50,247 nt of DNA from Avichristensenella sp031549905 (GCA_031549905.1 JAVBPC010000094.1:1-50247), one strand, 5' to 3'. Positions 1-7,978 are shown, counted from the stretch's first letter. Notes: generated from the sequence alone by a model not told the origin. Made by a program: numbers and translations.

Positions 1-114
1 GGCCTATGGCTTGCCCGCCCTGCGGCTCTCCGCCGGACGGGCCCACGCCGCCCCGGCCGTAGCATCCTCGGCGGGTGGGGGGGTGGGGCTTACGGACTGG
101 ACGAAAGCGGGGGA

Positions 115-393
115 GGGGGGACGCTGGGACTCTGTCCCAGACCCTGCCAAAGGGCTTTGCCCTTTGGAATCCCTGCATTTTCGCCTCACGGCGGGCTGGC
201 GATATTATATGAAATACCCCGCAGCAATAAACACTACGGGGTACTATCATGATGAAATCCAAACCCTAAGCAGGGATTCTTAAGGGCCTTAGGCCCTTAA
301 GGCGGTAGGGATTTCGCAAGAAATCCCTTTATGGCGCGATATCTTCGAATTCGCGCCGCGCGGGGTCCAGGGGCAGCGCCCCTAGCGCCTTCC
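115..393. repeat. Composite palindromic element, copy 1
   Basis: First of five related intergenic elements (others near 27351, 35368, 36894 and 46080). Hairpins in order: 124-140 (arms CTGGGAC/GTCCCAG), 147-167 (CCAAAGGGC/GCCCTTTGG), 279-301 (CTTAAGGGCC/GGCCCTTAAG), 308-327 (GGGATTTC/GAAATCCC), 333-357 (GGCGCGA/TCGCGCC) and 369-383 (AGGGGC/GCCCCT). The left half (GGGACGC, hairpin, GACCCTGC, hairpin, then TTCGCCTCACGGCGGG) faces an inverted right half across a short AT-richer centre that holds a small stem at 215-243. This copy is unusual in carrying the extra 308-357 hairpin pair, which recurs upstream of the nucleotidase. It lies just past the 3' end of the nucleotidase gene. Bases 1-114 are GC-rich and hold no gene I can support. 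Confidence 0.85.
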
Positions 394-397
394 CGCC

Positions 398-2008
398 TTA
401 CTTAATCGTAATCCGTCCCTGAGGCGCGGCATAATCCTCGCCTACAACGCCGCCCAGCACGGTGGTGACATACTGCACCAGCGCGTCTTCCAGCGAGACG
501 CCGGTCTTGTAGCCGGTCTGCTGGTTGGCGTAGCGGAACGCATAGTAGGTGTCGCCGCCCGCCGCGGTGAAGTCGTTGGTGGCGATGACATACTGCGCTT
601 CCAGATCGAACGGCTGGCCGCCGACGGTCTCAATGGTCACGCGGCTGCCGGGGTTCTTCGGGGCGAAGTAAGTGGAATCGGGATACTGGTCGCCGTTGAC
701 GTACTCAACAGAGGTGTCGATCGTGAACACGATGCCCGCAACCTGCGGGAACGCGCCGATCGCGGTAGGGGTGGAGCAGGTCGCGGCTTCAAGCGCTTCG
801 AGCAGTTCCGCGCCGGTCACGGTGAGCACGGATACTTCGTTGCCGAAGGGGAACACGGTCTTCATGTCGTTCATGCTGATGTCGCCGGCCTTGATGCTGG
901 TACGGATGCCGCCGCCGTTGGTCACAGCGCCGACTACTTGCTCGCCCATTGCCTGCTGCGCGGCCCAAAGGATCGCGTCGGCGGCGAAGTCGCCCAGGTT
1001 TGTTTCCTGCGTGCGAACGCCCGGGTCGCGGTTGCCATCCAGGTCAACGCTGGTGGTGGCGAACACAGCGGACAGCTGCGCGGTCACTTCGTCGTTCACG
1101 GCCTTGACAGCCGCGTACACATCGGCATTGGCGGGGGTGTACAGGCCGGCCGCAAGGGTTTCGCCGTCAAAGGTGACGATGCCCACATGCTGCGCGTATT
1201 CGCCGGTGCTGGTCAGCAACGTTTCGCCAACCAGTTCGCCGCCGTCGATGACGGAGTGGCTGTGGCCGTCGATGAACAGGTCGATGCCGGTCACGTTGGC
1301 CAGCAGGTCGGTGGAGCGGTTCGGCTCGCTCTCGGGGTCGATGCCCAGGTGGCCAAGGCATACGATCAGGTCGCAGCCTTCGGCAACCAGCGCGTCCACC
1401 TGCGCCTGCGCGCACGCGTACAGCTCTTCACCCATCAGGAAGGTGATGCCCTTGACCTTGTCGGGATGGGTCTTGGTCAGGGTTTCCGGGGTATCCAGGC
1501 CAAACACGCCAACCTTCATGCCGTTTTCCATCTCAAAGATGATGTTGGAATCGAACACCGGCTCATTGCTGATCTTGTCGATGATGTTCGCGGACAGGAT
1601 CGGGAACTCGGCAACCTCGCGGATCTGCAGCAGGTTGTCAAGGCCCCAGTCGAACTCATGGTTGCCGGGGGACATCGCGTCGTAGCCCGCGGCGTTCATG
1701 AATTCCATGGCCGTTTTGCCATAGCTCATGTTGACGATCGGCGTGCCCTGGGAGGCATCGCCCGCATCCAGCAGCAGCACGCTTGCGCCCTGCGCGGCGA
1801 GGTCCGCTTTCAGCTGAGCGATCTGCGCATAGCCGATGGCGCCCGTGGCGGGATCGGTCACGGCGCGGCCGTGGATATCGTTGGTGTGCAGGATGACCAG
1901 CACGCCTTCCAGATCAAACAGCCCGGCAACATCCGCCATCGCGGGCACGGCCAGGGTCAGCGCCAGCACGAGCGCCAGCAGGACAGGCAGAAGGGTTTTC
2001 TTAAACAT
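398..2008 (-). CDS. Secreted 5'-nucleotidase / 2',3'-cyclic phosphodiesterase family protein
   Basis: 536 aa. A signal peptide spans residues 1-25 (positive start, long Leu/Ala core, AMA before Asp). A calcineurin-like metallophosphatase domain follows with HTNDIHG (41-47), a DAGD metal site, GNHEFDWG (115-122) and GHSHS. The C-terminal 5'-nucleotidase domain carries TNGGGIR and a substrate-binding region near the end. Family members remove phosphate from extracellular nucleotides, so this is probably an exported scavenging enzyme. No LPxTG motif or C-terminal membrane anchor is seen. The start at 2008 is preferred over upstream ATGs because an AAAGGATGG ribosome-binding site precedes it and the signal peptide begins there. 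It is monocistronic, with its own promoter and a structured leader. The exact substrate is not visible. Confidence 0.9.
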   Translation of the reverse strand: MFKKTLLPVLLALVLALTLAVPAMADVAGLFDLEGVLVILHTNDIHGRAVTDPATGAIGYAQIAQLKADLAAQGASVLLLDAGDASQGTPIVNMSYGKTAMEFMNAAGYDAMSPGNHEFDWGLDNLLQIREVAEFPILSANIIDKISNEPVFDSNIIFEMENGMKVGVFGLDTPETLTKTHPDKVKGITFLMGEELYACAQAQVDALVAEGCDLIVCLGHLGIDPESEPNRSTDLLANVTGIDLFIDGHSHSVIDGGELVGETLLTSTGEYAQHVGIVTFDGETLAAGLYTPANADVYAAVKAVNDEVTAQLSAVFATTSVDLDGNRDPGVRTQETNLGDFAADAILWAAQQAMGEQVVGAVTNGGGIRTSIKAGDISMNDMKTVFPFGNEVSVLTVTGAELLEALEAATCSTPTAIGAFPQVAGIVFTIDTSVEYVNGDQYPDSTYFAPKNPGSRVTIETVGGQPFDLEAQYVIATNDFTAAGGDTYYAFRYANQQTGYKTGVSLEDALVQYVTTVLGGVVGEDYAAPQGRITIK

Positions 2009-2043
2009 CCAGAAATACCATCCTTTCCCATTCCAGTGTTGAA

Positions 2044-2093
2044 GGGATTTTGGACAAAATCCCCCGGCGGCGCGATATCTCTGCATTCGCGCC
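2044..2093. repeat. Two-hairpin unit in the nucleotidase leader
   Basis: Two stems lie between the nucleotidase promoter and its ribosome-binding site: 2044-2063 (GGGATTTT/AAAATCCC, loop GGAC) and 2069-2093 (GGCGCGA/TCGCGCC around ATATC). The same ordered pair, with different loops, occurs at 308-357 beyond the other end of the gene, so the gene is bracketed by copies. The hairpins would be in the 5' UTR of the transcript. They could be a mobile palindrome or could affect translation; no T-run marks them as a terminator. Confidence 0.7.
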
Positions 2094-2128
2094 GGTACCA
2101 AAACCTACCCATAAGCAGGTCTATGCAT

Positions 2129-2157
2129 ATGATAACAAATGCGCTAGGGTGCGTCAA
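2129..2157 (-). promoter_or_regulatory. Sigma-70-type promoter of the nucleotidase gene
   Basis: On the minus strand TTGACG (2157-2152) and TATCAT (2134-2129) are separated by 17 bp. The predicted start near 2122 gives a leader of about 115 nt holding the two hairpins at 2044-2093. Confidence 0.6.
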
Positions 2158-2212
2158 CCGATTCGGCGTTTCAAATACCACATTTTCGCGCCCCAATTGT
2201 CATGCGGCTGTA

Positions 2213-2242
2213 TTGACCGTGTAAAATGAAAAGCGGTATAAT
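2213..2242 (+). promoter_or_regulatory. Promoter of the TetR/ABC exporter operon
   Basis: TTGACC (2213-2218) and a perfect TATAAT (2237-2242) are separated by 18 bp. Transcription should begin near 2249, the first base of the 19-bp operator. Confidence 0.8.
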
Positions 2243-2248
2243 ACCCAT

Positions 2249-2267
2249 ATCGACCACACCGGTCGAT
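2249..2267. promoter_or_regulatory. Perfect inverted repeat, probable TetR operator
   Basis: ATCGACC and GGTCGAT are perfect 7-bp arms separated by ACACC. The dyad begins at the predicted transcription start and lies just before the TetR coding region. That is the usual position for a TetR-family autorepressor to block its own promoter. The match between this repressor and this dyad is inferred from position. Confidence 0.75.
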
Positions 2268-2913
2268 GAAGGGGGGAGATTGCATCAACGATGTGTTTCT
2301 GGCGCTTCCTGAAGAGAAGCGCACCCGCATACTCGATGCCGCGTTTGAGGAGTTCTCCGCGAACGATTACAGGCACGCTTCCACCAACCGCATCGCGGAG
2401 AGGGCGGGTATCGCCAAAGGGATGCTGTTCTATTATTTCGGCAGCAAGGAGGCGCTGTACGATGACCTGATTGAGCAGGCGCTGTCCTTTGTTGAAGAAG
2501 CGATACTGCCGACACTTAGCGGTGCGGATGATGCGGATTTTATCTCGCTGTGCGTGTGCCTGAGCCGGGCAAAAGCCAAAGCGATGGCGGAACGCCCGCA
2601 AATGTTCTACTTTCTGTCATCGTTCGTGCTGCGCCCCGATGCGCTGCACGGGCGCCCTGAGGTTTCAGCGCGGATCGCCCGGTTGGCGGGAGAGGCGCGC
2701 ACACCGCTGTATGCGGCCATTGCGCGCACGCCGCTTCGGCCGGATGTGCCCAGGGATGTTTCCGCCAAGTTCATCCGCTATGTGCTCAGCGGATATGAGG
2801 CCGAACTTACCGAACGCTTCCGCGGGAAAGAGCTTCAAAGCCTGGACCTGAAGCCTTACTGGGATGAATACGATGCCTTTATAACCCATATAAGGACTAT
2901 ATTCTGTAAATAG
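2266..2913 (+). CDS. TetR/AcrR family transcriptional regulator
   Basis: Up to 215 aa. The N-terminal helix-turn-helix shows the family pattern (LPEEKRTRILDAAFEEF, then ASTNRIAERAGIAKGMLFYYF, split here only for description), followed by a helical ligand-binding domain. It is the first gene of an operon with an ABC ATPase (TAG at 2911, next ATG at 2925) and an ABC-2 permease, so it probably represses this exporter until a ligand binds. The start is uncertain. ATG 2266 lies inside the operator with no ribosome-binding site. AAGGGGGGAG at 2269-2278 would suit ATC at 2284, where family members usually begin Met-Asn-Glu, or GTG at 2293. Confidence 0.85.
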   Translation: MKGGDCINDVFLALPEEKRTRILDAAFEEFSANDYRHASTNRIAERAGIAKGMLFYYFGSKEALYDDLIEQALSFVEEAILPTLSGADDADFISLCVCLSRAKAKAMAERPQMFYFLSSFVLRPDALHGRPEVSARIARLAGEARTPLYAAIARTPLRPDVPRDVSAKFIRYVLSGYEAELTERFRGKELQSLDLKPYWDEYDAFITHIRTIFCK

Positions 2914-2924
2914 GGGTGGATTGC

Positions 2925-3815
2925 ATGGCAATGGTGGAAATCCGGGATCTACACAAGTCCTACGGCGCGGTGAAGGCGCTGCGCGGAATCAACCTGGCCG
3001 TTGAACAGGGCGAGATATACGGCTTCATCGGTCCAAACGGCGCAGGCAAAACAACCACGCTGCGCGTGCTGCTGGGGGTGCTGAGGGCCACCAGCGGGCG
3101 GGCGCTGCTGTTCGGACAGGATGCGTGGGATGACGCGGTTGAGCTGCACCGGCGCATCGCCTATGTGCCCGGGGATGTGAACCTGTGGTCCAACCTGACC
3201 GGCGGAGAGGTCATCGACCTGTTCGTGAAGCTGCGCGGAAAGGTTGACCCCAAACTGCGCGCCCAGATGGTCAGCCGGTTTGACCTGGATACCACCAAGA
3301 AGTGCCGCACCTACTCCAAGGGCAACCGGCAAAAGGTTGCGTTGGTGGCGGCGCTTGCGTCCGACGCGGAGCTGTATATTCTGGATGAGCCGACAAGCGG
3401 CCTCGATCCGCTGATGGAAAGGGTATTCCAGGATTCCGTACGCGAACTGCGCGCACAGGGCAAAAGCGTGCTGCTATCCAGCCATATCCTGTCGGAAGTG
3501 GAGCAGCTGTGCGATAAGGTCAGCATTATCCGCCAGGGCAAGATTGTCGAAAGCGGCACGATAGAAGGGCTGCGCCATCTGACGCGTGCACGCGTGTCGG
3601 TCACAACCCAGCAGCCGCTGCCGGACCTGTCCGGTGTGCCGGGCGTATCCGATGTAAAGCTGGGGCATGACGGTGCAACCTTCCTGCTGGATCAGGCGGA
3701 GCTGCCGCGCGTGATGGCGCTGCTGGCCCCGCTTGGCATCGCCCGCCTGGAAAGCGCCCCGCCGACGCTGGAAGAGCTGTTCATGAGCCGCTACCGGGAG
3801 GAGGACGCCAAATGA
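2925..3815 (+). CDS. ABC transporter ATP-binding protein (drug/antibiotic export type)
   Basis: 296 aa. Walker A is GPNGAGKTTT, the signature is YSKGNRQKV (a variant of LSGGQ), Walker B is LYILDEPTSGLDP and the switch histidine is in SSHILSE. The C-terminal 70 residues form the extra domain seen in export-type ATPases of the CcmA class. It energises the permease encoded next, whose ATG overlaps this stop (ATGA at 3812-3815), indicating translational coupling. ATG 2925 was chosen because AGGGGTGG sits 5-6 nt upstream. Co-transcription with TetR suggests ligand-induced efflux of a toxic compound. The compound is unknown. Confidence 0.92.
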   Translation: MAMVEIRDLHKSYGAVKALRGINLAVEQGEIYGFIGPNGAGKTTTLRVLLGVLRATSGRALLFGQDAWDDAVELHRRIAYVPGDVNLWSNLTGGEVIDLFVKLRGKVDPKLRAQMVSRFDLDTTKKCRTYSKGNRQKVALVAALASDAELYILDEPTSGLDPLMERVFQDSVRELRAQGKSVLLSSHILSEVEQLCDKVSIIRQGKIVESGTIEGLRHLTRARVSVTTQQPLPDLSGVPGVSDVKLGHDGATFLLDQAELPRVMALLAPLGIARLESAPPTLEELFMSRYREEDAK

Positions 3816-5407
3816 AAACAACCGCAGGCAGCCTGTCCCTGACGCGCTTGATGCTGCGCAGGGATAGGGTACGCGCCGTCGTGTGGATCGTCATCCTGCT
3901 GTCGTTTTCCATCGGCATTCCGCTGGTGTTCGAAGGCGTGTTCGGCACGGAACTGGACCGCATTGCGATGGCCGAGACGATGAAAAATCCGGCGATGACG
4001 GCGATTTTCGGCCCTGGGTACGGCATTGACAACTATACCACCGGCTCCATGATGGCGCACGAGATGCTGCTGTTTACGATGATTCCGGTGGCGATCATGA
4101 ACATCCTGATGGTAAACCGCCACACCCGCAAGGATGAAGAGATGGGCCGGCTGGAAGTGATCCGCTCGCTGCCGGTGGGCAGGTTGTCGAACCTATCGGC
4201 GGCGCTGCTTGAGGCGCTTTTCATCAACGCGGCGCTGGCGCTGCTCACCGGCATAGGCATGGCGGCCCTCGGCATAGAGAGCATGGGCTTACAGGGCAGC
4301 ATGCTGTACGGCGCGGTGCTGGGCGTGACGGGCCTGTTTTTTGCGGCGGCGACGGCTGCCTTTGCGCAGCTGTCAGCCAGCAGCCGCACGGTCACGGGTC
4401 TTTCATTCGGATTCTTTGGCGCGGCGTATATGCTGCGCGCGGCGGGCGATATGGGCATGGAGCCCCTGTCGCTGATCTCTCCGCTGGGTCTGCCGCTTCG
4501 GGCGCAGGTGTATGTGAAAAACCTGTGGTGGCCCATCCTGGTGATTCTTGCGGCAAGCGCGGCGGCAGCGGCAATAGCGTTCTATCTGAACGCGCGGCGC
4601 GACCTGGATGCGGGCATTCTGCCGCAAAGGAAGGGCAGGGCGGAGGCGCAGGAATCGCTGCTCAGCCCCATGGGCCTTGCGCTGCGCCTGACGCGCGGCA
4701 TGATCCTTGCCTGGGCGATCGGCATGCTGGTGTTCGGCGCGATGTACGGTTCTGTCTTTGAGGATATGGACAGCTTCCTGCAAAGCAACGAGTTCATCAG
4801 CCAGATGTTTGTTTCCGCCGACTTTTCGTTCGCTGAGCAGTTCATGTCCGTTCTGATGAAGATATTGACGATGGCGTCGGTGATACCCGCGCTGATGCTG
4901 GCGCAGCGCCTGCACGGCGAGGAAAAGCGCGGCCGCACGGAGCATCTGGCGGCGCGCGCGGTATCGCGCTGGCAAATGATGGGCGTGTACGCGGCGCTGT
5001 CGCTGCTGTCATGCGCGCTGATGACGCTGTGCGCGGTGCTGGGCCTGTGGGGCAGTGCCTACGCCGTGATGGCGCAGCCAATCTCATTTACAACGATGAT
5101 GATATCGGGCTTTGCCAACCTGCCCGCGATGCTTGTGATGTGCGGCCTGGCGTTGGCGCTGATAGGGTGGTTTCCGTCGGCCAGCGCGGTGGTGTGGGCA
5201 TACCTGGGCTATGCGTTCTTCACCGATTACATCGGGATGATCCTGCGCCTGCCCGAATGGACGGGTGCGCTGTCGCCGTTTGCGTATGTCGCGAACTACC
5301 CGGTGGAGCAGCTTTCCGCGCTGCCGCTCATAGTGCTGACGGTGATCGCGGCGGTGCTTACCGCGGCTGGCTTTGTGGGGTACCGCAGGCGGGATTTGGC
5401 TGGGTAA
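3812..5407 (+). CDS. ABC-2 type exporter permease (polyketide/antibiotic exporter-like)
   Basis: 531 aa with about twelve hydrophobic segments in two homologous halves, each starting with a basic stretch (RLMLRRDR near the N-terminus; GLALRLTRGM near residue 290). Two-halved permeases of this length paired with one ATPase are typical of the COG3559-like exporter group. It is membrane-bound and translationally coupled to the ATPase gene. A strong terminator follows directly, so the operon is tetR-ATPase-permease. Substrate cannot be inferred. No truncation or missing segment is apparent. Confidence 0.88.
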   Translation: MKTTAGSLSLTRLMLRRDRVRAVVWIVILLSFSIGIPLVFEGVFGTELDRIAMAETMKNPAMTAIFGPGYGIDNYTTGSMMAHEMLLFTMIPVAIMNILMVNRHTRKDEEMGRLEVIRSLPVGRLSNLSAALLEALFINAALALLTGIGMAALGIESMGLQGSMLYGAVLGVTGLFFAAATAAFAQLSASSRTVTGLSFGFFGAAYMLRAAGDMGMEPLSLISPLGLPLRAQVYVKNLWWPILVILAASAAAAAIAFYLNARRDLDAGILPQRKGRAEAQESLLSPMGLALRLTRGMILAWAIGMLVFGAMYGSVFEDMDSFLQSNEFISQMFVSADFSFAEQFMSVLMKILTMASVIPALMLAQRLHGEEKRGRTEHLAARAVSRWQMMGVYAALSLLSCALMTLCAVLGLWGSAYAVMAQPISFTTMMISGFANLPAMLVMCGLALALIGWFPSASAVVWAYLGYAFFTDYIGMILRLPEWTGALSPFAYVANYPVEQLSALPLIVLTVIAAVLTAAGFVGYRRRDLAG

Positions 5408-5427
5408 AGGGATTCTATGCAACAGAA

Positions 5428-5456
5428 CGGGCAGCCATTGGCTGCCCGCTTTGTTT
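5428..5456 (+). terminator. Rho-independent terminator of the TetR/ABC operon
   Basis: CGGGCAGCC and GGCTGCCCG pair around ATT, followed by CTTTGTTTT. The T-rich tract lies only on the plus strand, so it serves the exporter operon rather than the convergent M56 gene. Confidence 0.85.
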
Positions 5457-5469
5457 TGGAATAAAGGGC

Positions 5470-7536
5470 TTACTCCCCCTGCGTGCCCACATGGGTCACA
5501 TGCTGATTTCCTTCCGCGTCAGTGTAGGAAAAGCCAATGTCCCACGGCAATTGCTGAATGAATGTCTTGCCCGGCAGCAATGTCAGCTCCACGCCGTCCA
5601 TATCCGCAAACACGGTGGGGCTGTTGTCATCTTCGCGCGTCCAGGTGCCGCGAATGTGCGTGCCGTCGATGAACGCGTCGATGGGGCCGGTGCCGATCAG
5701 CTCCACCAGGGGCCTGGATGCGTTGTTTCCCACATAGCTCATCTTTGCATACTGTACGATGACGTTGGATGCCTCAATGCGCTTGCCGGTCACACCGTCG
5801 TACTGTTCCTCCCCGGCGTACCAGCGCTCATATACGCGCTTTTCAGCATTGAATGTGTAGCTTGGCGTATATCTGCCGAGGTCATCATACCGGATGTCGA
5901 TGGCAACCGCGGTATCTTCCCCGCGCGTGGGCTTCTGGCTGAACTTGAAAGGACGCTGGCGCGGTTCATACGGGGTGCCGTCCGCGTTCTTGGGCCAGTA
6001 TAGCTTTTCAATGGCCGCCAGGTCGGCGATTGCGTTGTGTGGGTGCATGCGCTCGATCAGCTTGCCGTCCGGGCCGGTTTGCTGCCGGTCTTCCACGCGG
6101 AACATGATGGAGCTGTTGTGTGTCACATTTATTGCTTGCTTGTCAGTAAAGAATTTGACGCCCGAGAAGATGAAATCCCCCGTAACGCCCTGCTCTATGC
6201 AGTATGTAACAATGTCGCTTGGGCCATCGACCATCTGCCCGCCCCAGCATACGATCGGGGCATCCCATTCCTGCCGGATCGCAAAGTTGAATACCCGCGA
6301 ACCCCGCAGAGATCCGACATAGTCGGGGTGATTATCGTTGTAAACCACGGTATAGCGGGTATAGTGCGGCCCCCAGTATACGGTTTCATACACGACATCT
6401 GCTTCGGACATGTTCGGGTGCGGGCGTGCCGCCGGATCATTTTCGATTACCGCCACGATGGGCCGATACTCCCCGCTGTACGCAAGCCCCGTCGTGGGCG
6501 ACAGCAACCCGGCCTCCTGCGCCAGCGCGACCCCGCTGCAAAGCGTCAGTGCCAGCGCAAGCGCTACCAGCGCGCCGCCAAAGCGCCCGGGGTGCGGGTT
6601 CAGCAGCGATACGATTCTTTTTTTCATATGGACACCTCCTTGTGTCAGGCCCGTGGAAAGCGGCGGGCACCGGACAGCCTGTCCCGATGCCGCCGCAAGG
6701 AGCAGCCGGCCGTAGCGCGCGCGCTGCACGCAGTCCGCCCCCTCAAGCGCCGCCTGGTCGCATGCCATCTCGCAATCGGCGTCGATGGCTTTGGCCAGGC
6801 AGTATACGGCCGGGTTGTACCAGTGAATGATCGCGGTGAGGAGCACCAGCGCCTTTCCCCAAAGGTCGCGGCGGCGCAGGTGTACCAGCTCATGCCGCAG
6901 GATGAAACGGGTTTCTGTTTCAGGCAGCGGCTGGCGCGGCAGCGTGATGACGGAGCGCATCAGCCCGGACAGCATTGGGGATGGGATAAGATCGCACCGT
7001 CTGAGCCGTGGCGCGCGGCGAATTTCCAGGCGCGCGCATTCCTCTGTCAGCAGGCGCGCCTCATACGGCAGAAGGGTGATGGGAAAACGGTGCGCCCGGC
7101 GGCAAAAGCACAGATGGCGCGCCGCCTGTATTCCCGCCATCAAAAGCGCGCCGATGGCCCAGATGATTGCGGCGATGCGTGCAAAGTTTGGCATGTGGGT
7201 GGCAGAGGGCGCGGCAAGTTGTTCCGCCAGCATTGCATCCTGTTCAAAAGGGAAAATGCCGGGCAGCGTTTCCGGCCGCATCGCCGCGTGAACCGGCGCC
7301 GCCGGTGCGCCGCCTGTTTGCGCCTGTTCCGTTTGGCCCGCGCCGGCCATTTCCGCGGGCAGTATGGGCAGCACCGGCCGGATGGGCACCAGCAGCCCCG
7401 CGATCAGGATCAGCCCCACGGCGTGCCTGGTGCGCGCGCTGATCCGCTGCCCGAAGCGCGCCCGCAGCAAAAGCCACCCGAACGACAGCGCGGACATCAG
7501 CGCGATGCTTTGCAGCATTCGGCTAAGCGTCGTCAA
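5470..7536 (-). CDS. M56 (BlaR1-like) membrane zinc protease fused to a DUF3048 ectodomain
   Basis: 688 aa from TTG 7536, which has GAGAGGGGGGA about 5 nt upstream and overlaps the end of blaI; ATG 7518 has no such site. Residues 1-320 are a BlaR1/MecR1-type protease: membrane segments near 8-24, 40-54 and 118-136, HELVH (215-219) as the zinc site and a downstream Glu in DCEMACD (256). The fourth membrane segment (321-339) leads into a C-terminal DUF3048 domain (from about 340; ARPHPNMSEADVVYET, YVGSLRGSR). BlaR1 proteins normally have a sensor or penicillin-binding-like ectodomain here. The DUF3048 part closely resembles the free protein at 8062-9180, and the fourth membrane helix resembles that protein's signal peptide. 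Inferred role: a sensor whose protease inactivates the BlaI repressor. Confidence 0.85.
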   Translation of the reverse strand: MTTLSRMLQSIALMSALSFGWLLLRARFGQRISARTRHAVGLILIAGLLVPIRPVLPILPAEMAGAGQTEQAQTGGAPAAPVHAAMRPETLPGIFPFEQDAMLAEQLAAPSATHMPNFARIAAIIWAIGALLMAGIQAARHLCFCRRAHRFPITLLPYEARLLTEECARLEIRRAPRLRRCDLIPSPMLSGLMRSVITLPRQPLPETETRFILRHELVHLRRRDLWGKALVLLTAIIHWYNPAVYCLAKAIDADCEMACDQAALEGADCVQRARYGRLLLAAASGQAVRCPPLSTGLTQGGVHMKKRIVSLLNPHPGRFGGALVALALALTLCSGVALAQEAGLLSPTTGLAYSGEYRPIVAVIENDPAARPHPNMSEADVVYETVYWGPHYTRYTVVYNDNHPDYVGSLRGSRVFNFAIRQEWDAPIVCWGGQMVDGPSDIVTYCIEQGVTGDFIFSGVKFFTDKQAINVTHNSSIMFRVEDRQQTGPDGKLIERMHPHNAIADLAAIEKLYWPKNADGTPYEPRQRPFKFSQKPTRGEDTAVAIDIRYDDLGRYTPSYTFNAEKRVYERWYAGEEQYDGVTGKRIEASNVIVQYAKMSYVGNNASRPLVELIGTGPIDAFIDGTHIRGTWTREDDNSPTVFADMDGVELTLLPGKTFIQQLPWDIGFSYTDAEGNQHVTHVGTQGE
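6625..6641 (-). promoter_or_regulatory. Internal ribosome-binding site and ATG within the M56-DUF3048 gene
   Basis: AAGGAGGTG (6641-6633) precedes ATG 6627 by 5 nt, in frame with the long protein. Translation from here would give a 385-residue protein starting MKKRIVSLLN, with a signal-peptide-like hydrophobic stretch before the DUF3048 domain. The residues also fit the normal M56 sequence before its last membrane helix, so the site may be coincidental. Confidence 0.5.
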
Positions 7537-7909
7537 GCGGGTCCCCCCTCTCGGCAAGCCATCGGCGCAGCTCGTCCAGATCATCTTGGGAGATGCGGTT
7601 GCCCGCCGTCAAAGAGCTTACAAGGCTGATAAAAGACCCCGCGTGAAAGCGCTCCATGAACTGCCCGGATTCAAACGCCAGATACTTTTCCTGCGCGATT
7701 TTGGGCGTGTACACGCGCTCTTTGCCCACGCGTTCGCTGTCCAGGTATCCCCTGTCAATCAGCCGGGTCAGCAGCGTCAGCACGGTCTGCGGCTTCCAGT
7801 GGATATCATCCAGATGCGAAATGATCTGGTTGGTGGAAATAGGCGAAGGGTTGGCCCAGATGATCCGCATAAGCTCATATTCGGCATCGGGCAGCTTTTT
7901 CATGTCCAT
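7523..7909 (-). CDS. blaI: BlaI/MecI family transcriptional repressor
   Basis: 128 aa. It has the winged-helix of the BlaI/MecI/CopY family: LPDAEYELMRIIWANPSPIS, then HWKPQTVLTLLTRLIDRGYL and a beta-wing with RVYTP, followed by a short dimerisation helix. These repressors are cleaved or released when the partner M56 receptor is activated. ATG 7909 is preferred because AGGTG lies 7 nt upstream and the helix-turn-helix starts there. It overlaps the start of the M56-DUF3048 gene, so the two are co-translated. Two related operator-like sites cover its promoter, indicating autoregulation. Confidence 0.92.
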   Translation of the reverse strand: MDMKKLPDAEYELMRIIWANPSPISTNQIISHLDDIHWKPQTVLTLLTRLIDRGYLDSERVGKERVYTPKIAQEKYLAFESGQFMERFHAGSFISLVSSLTAGNRISQDDLDELRRWLAERGDPLDDA

Positions 7910-7923
7910 TGGCGCGCACCTCA

Positions 7924-7941
7924 TTCTACATTCGTCGTACG
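7924..7941. promoter_or_regulatory. BlaI operator candidate 1
   Basis: TTCTACATTCGTCGTACG, 14 of 18 bases identical to the second site at 7951-7968. It lies just downstream of the predicted transcription start. The core resembles the CTACA-nn-TGTAG dyads bound by BlaI/MecI family repressors but is imperfect. Confidence 0.6.
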
Positions 7942-7949
7942 ATATACCC

Positions 7950-7978
7950 ATTCTACAACTGTCGTTCGTGTTTGTCAA
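7950..7978 (-). promoter_or_regulatory. Promoter of the blaI / M56-DUF3048 operon with operator candidate 2
   Basis: On the minus strand TTGACA (7978-7973) and TAGAAT (7955-7950) are 17 bp apart. Operator candidate 2 (7951-7968, core CTACAACTGTCG) fills the spacer and the -10 region, so a bound repressor would occlude RNA polymerase. Confidence 0.8.

Noticed and set aside
2044..2093. Riboswitch in the nucleotidase leader
   Set aside because: The two stems recur at 308-357 beyond the gene end and match no riboswitch class I know, so a repeat is the simpler reading.
672..2224. Long plus-strand open frames opposite the nucleotidase gene (672-1685 and 938-2224)
   Set aside because: They are antisense to a gene with clear motifs and a signal peptide, have no ribosome-binding site and no recognisable domain. 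GC-rich codon use readily leaves opposite frames open.
6037..7629. 530-codon plus-strand frame opposite the M56-DUF3048 gene
   Set aside because: Composition is Arg/Gln/His/Pro-rich with no domain, typical of an antisense shadow; the minus strand has protease and DUF3048 motifs.
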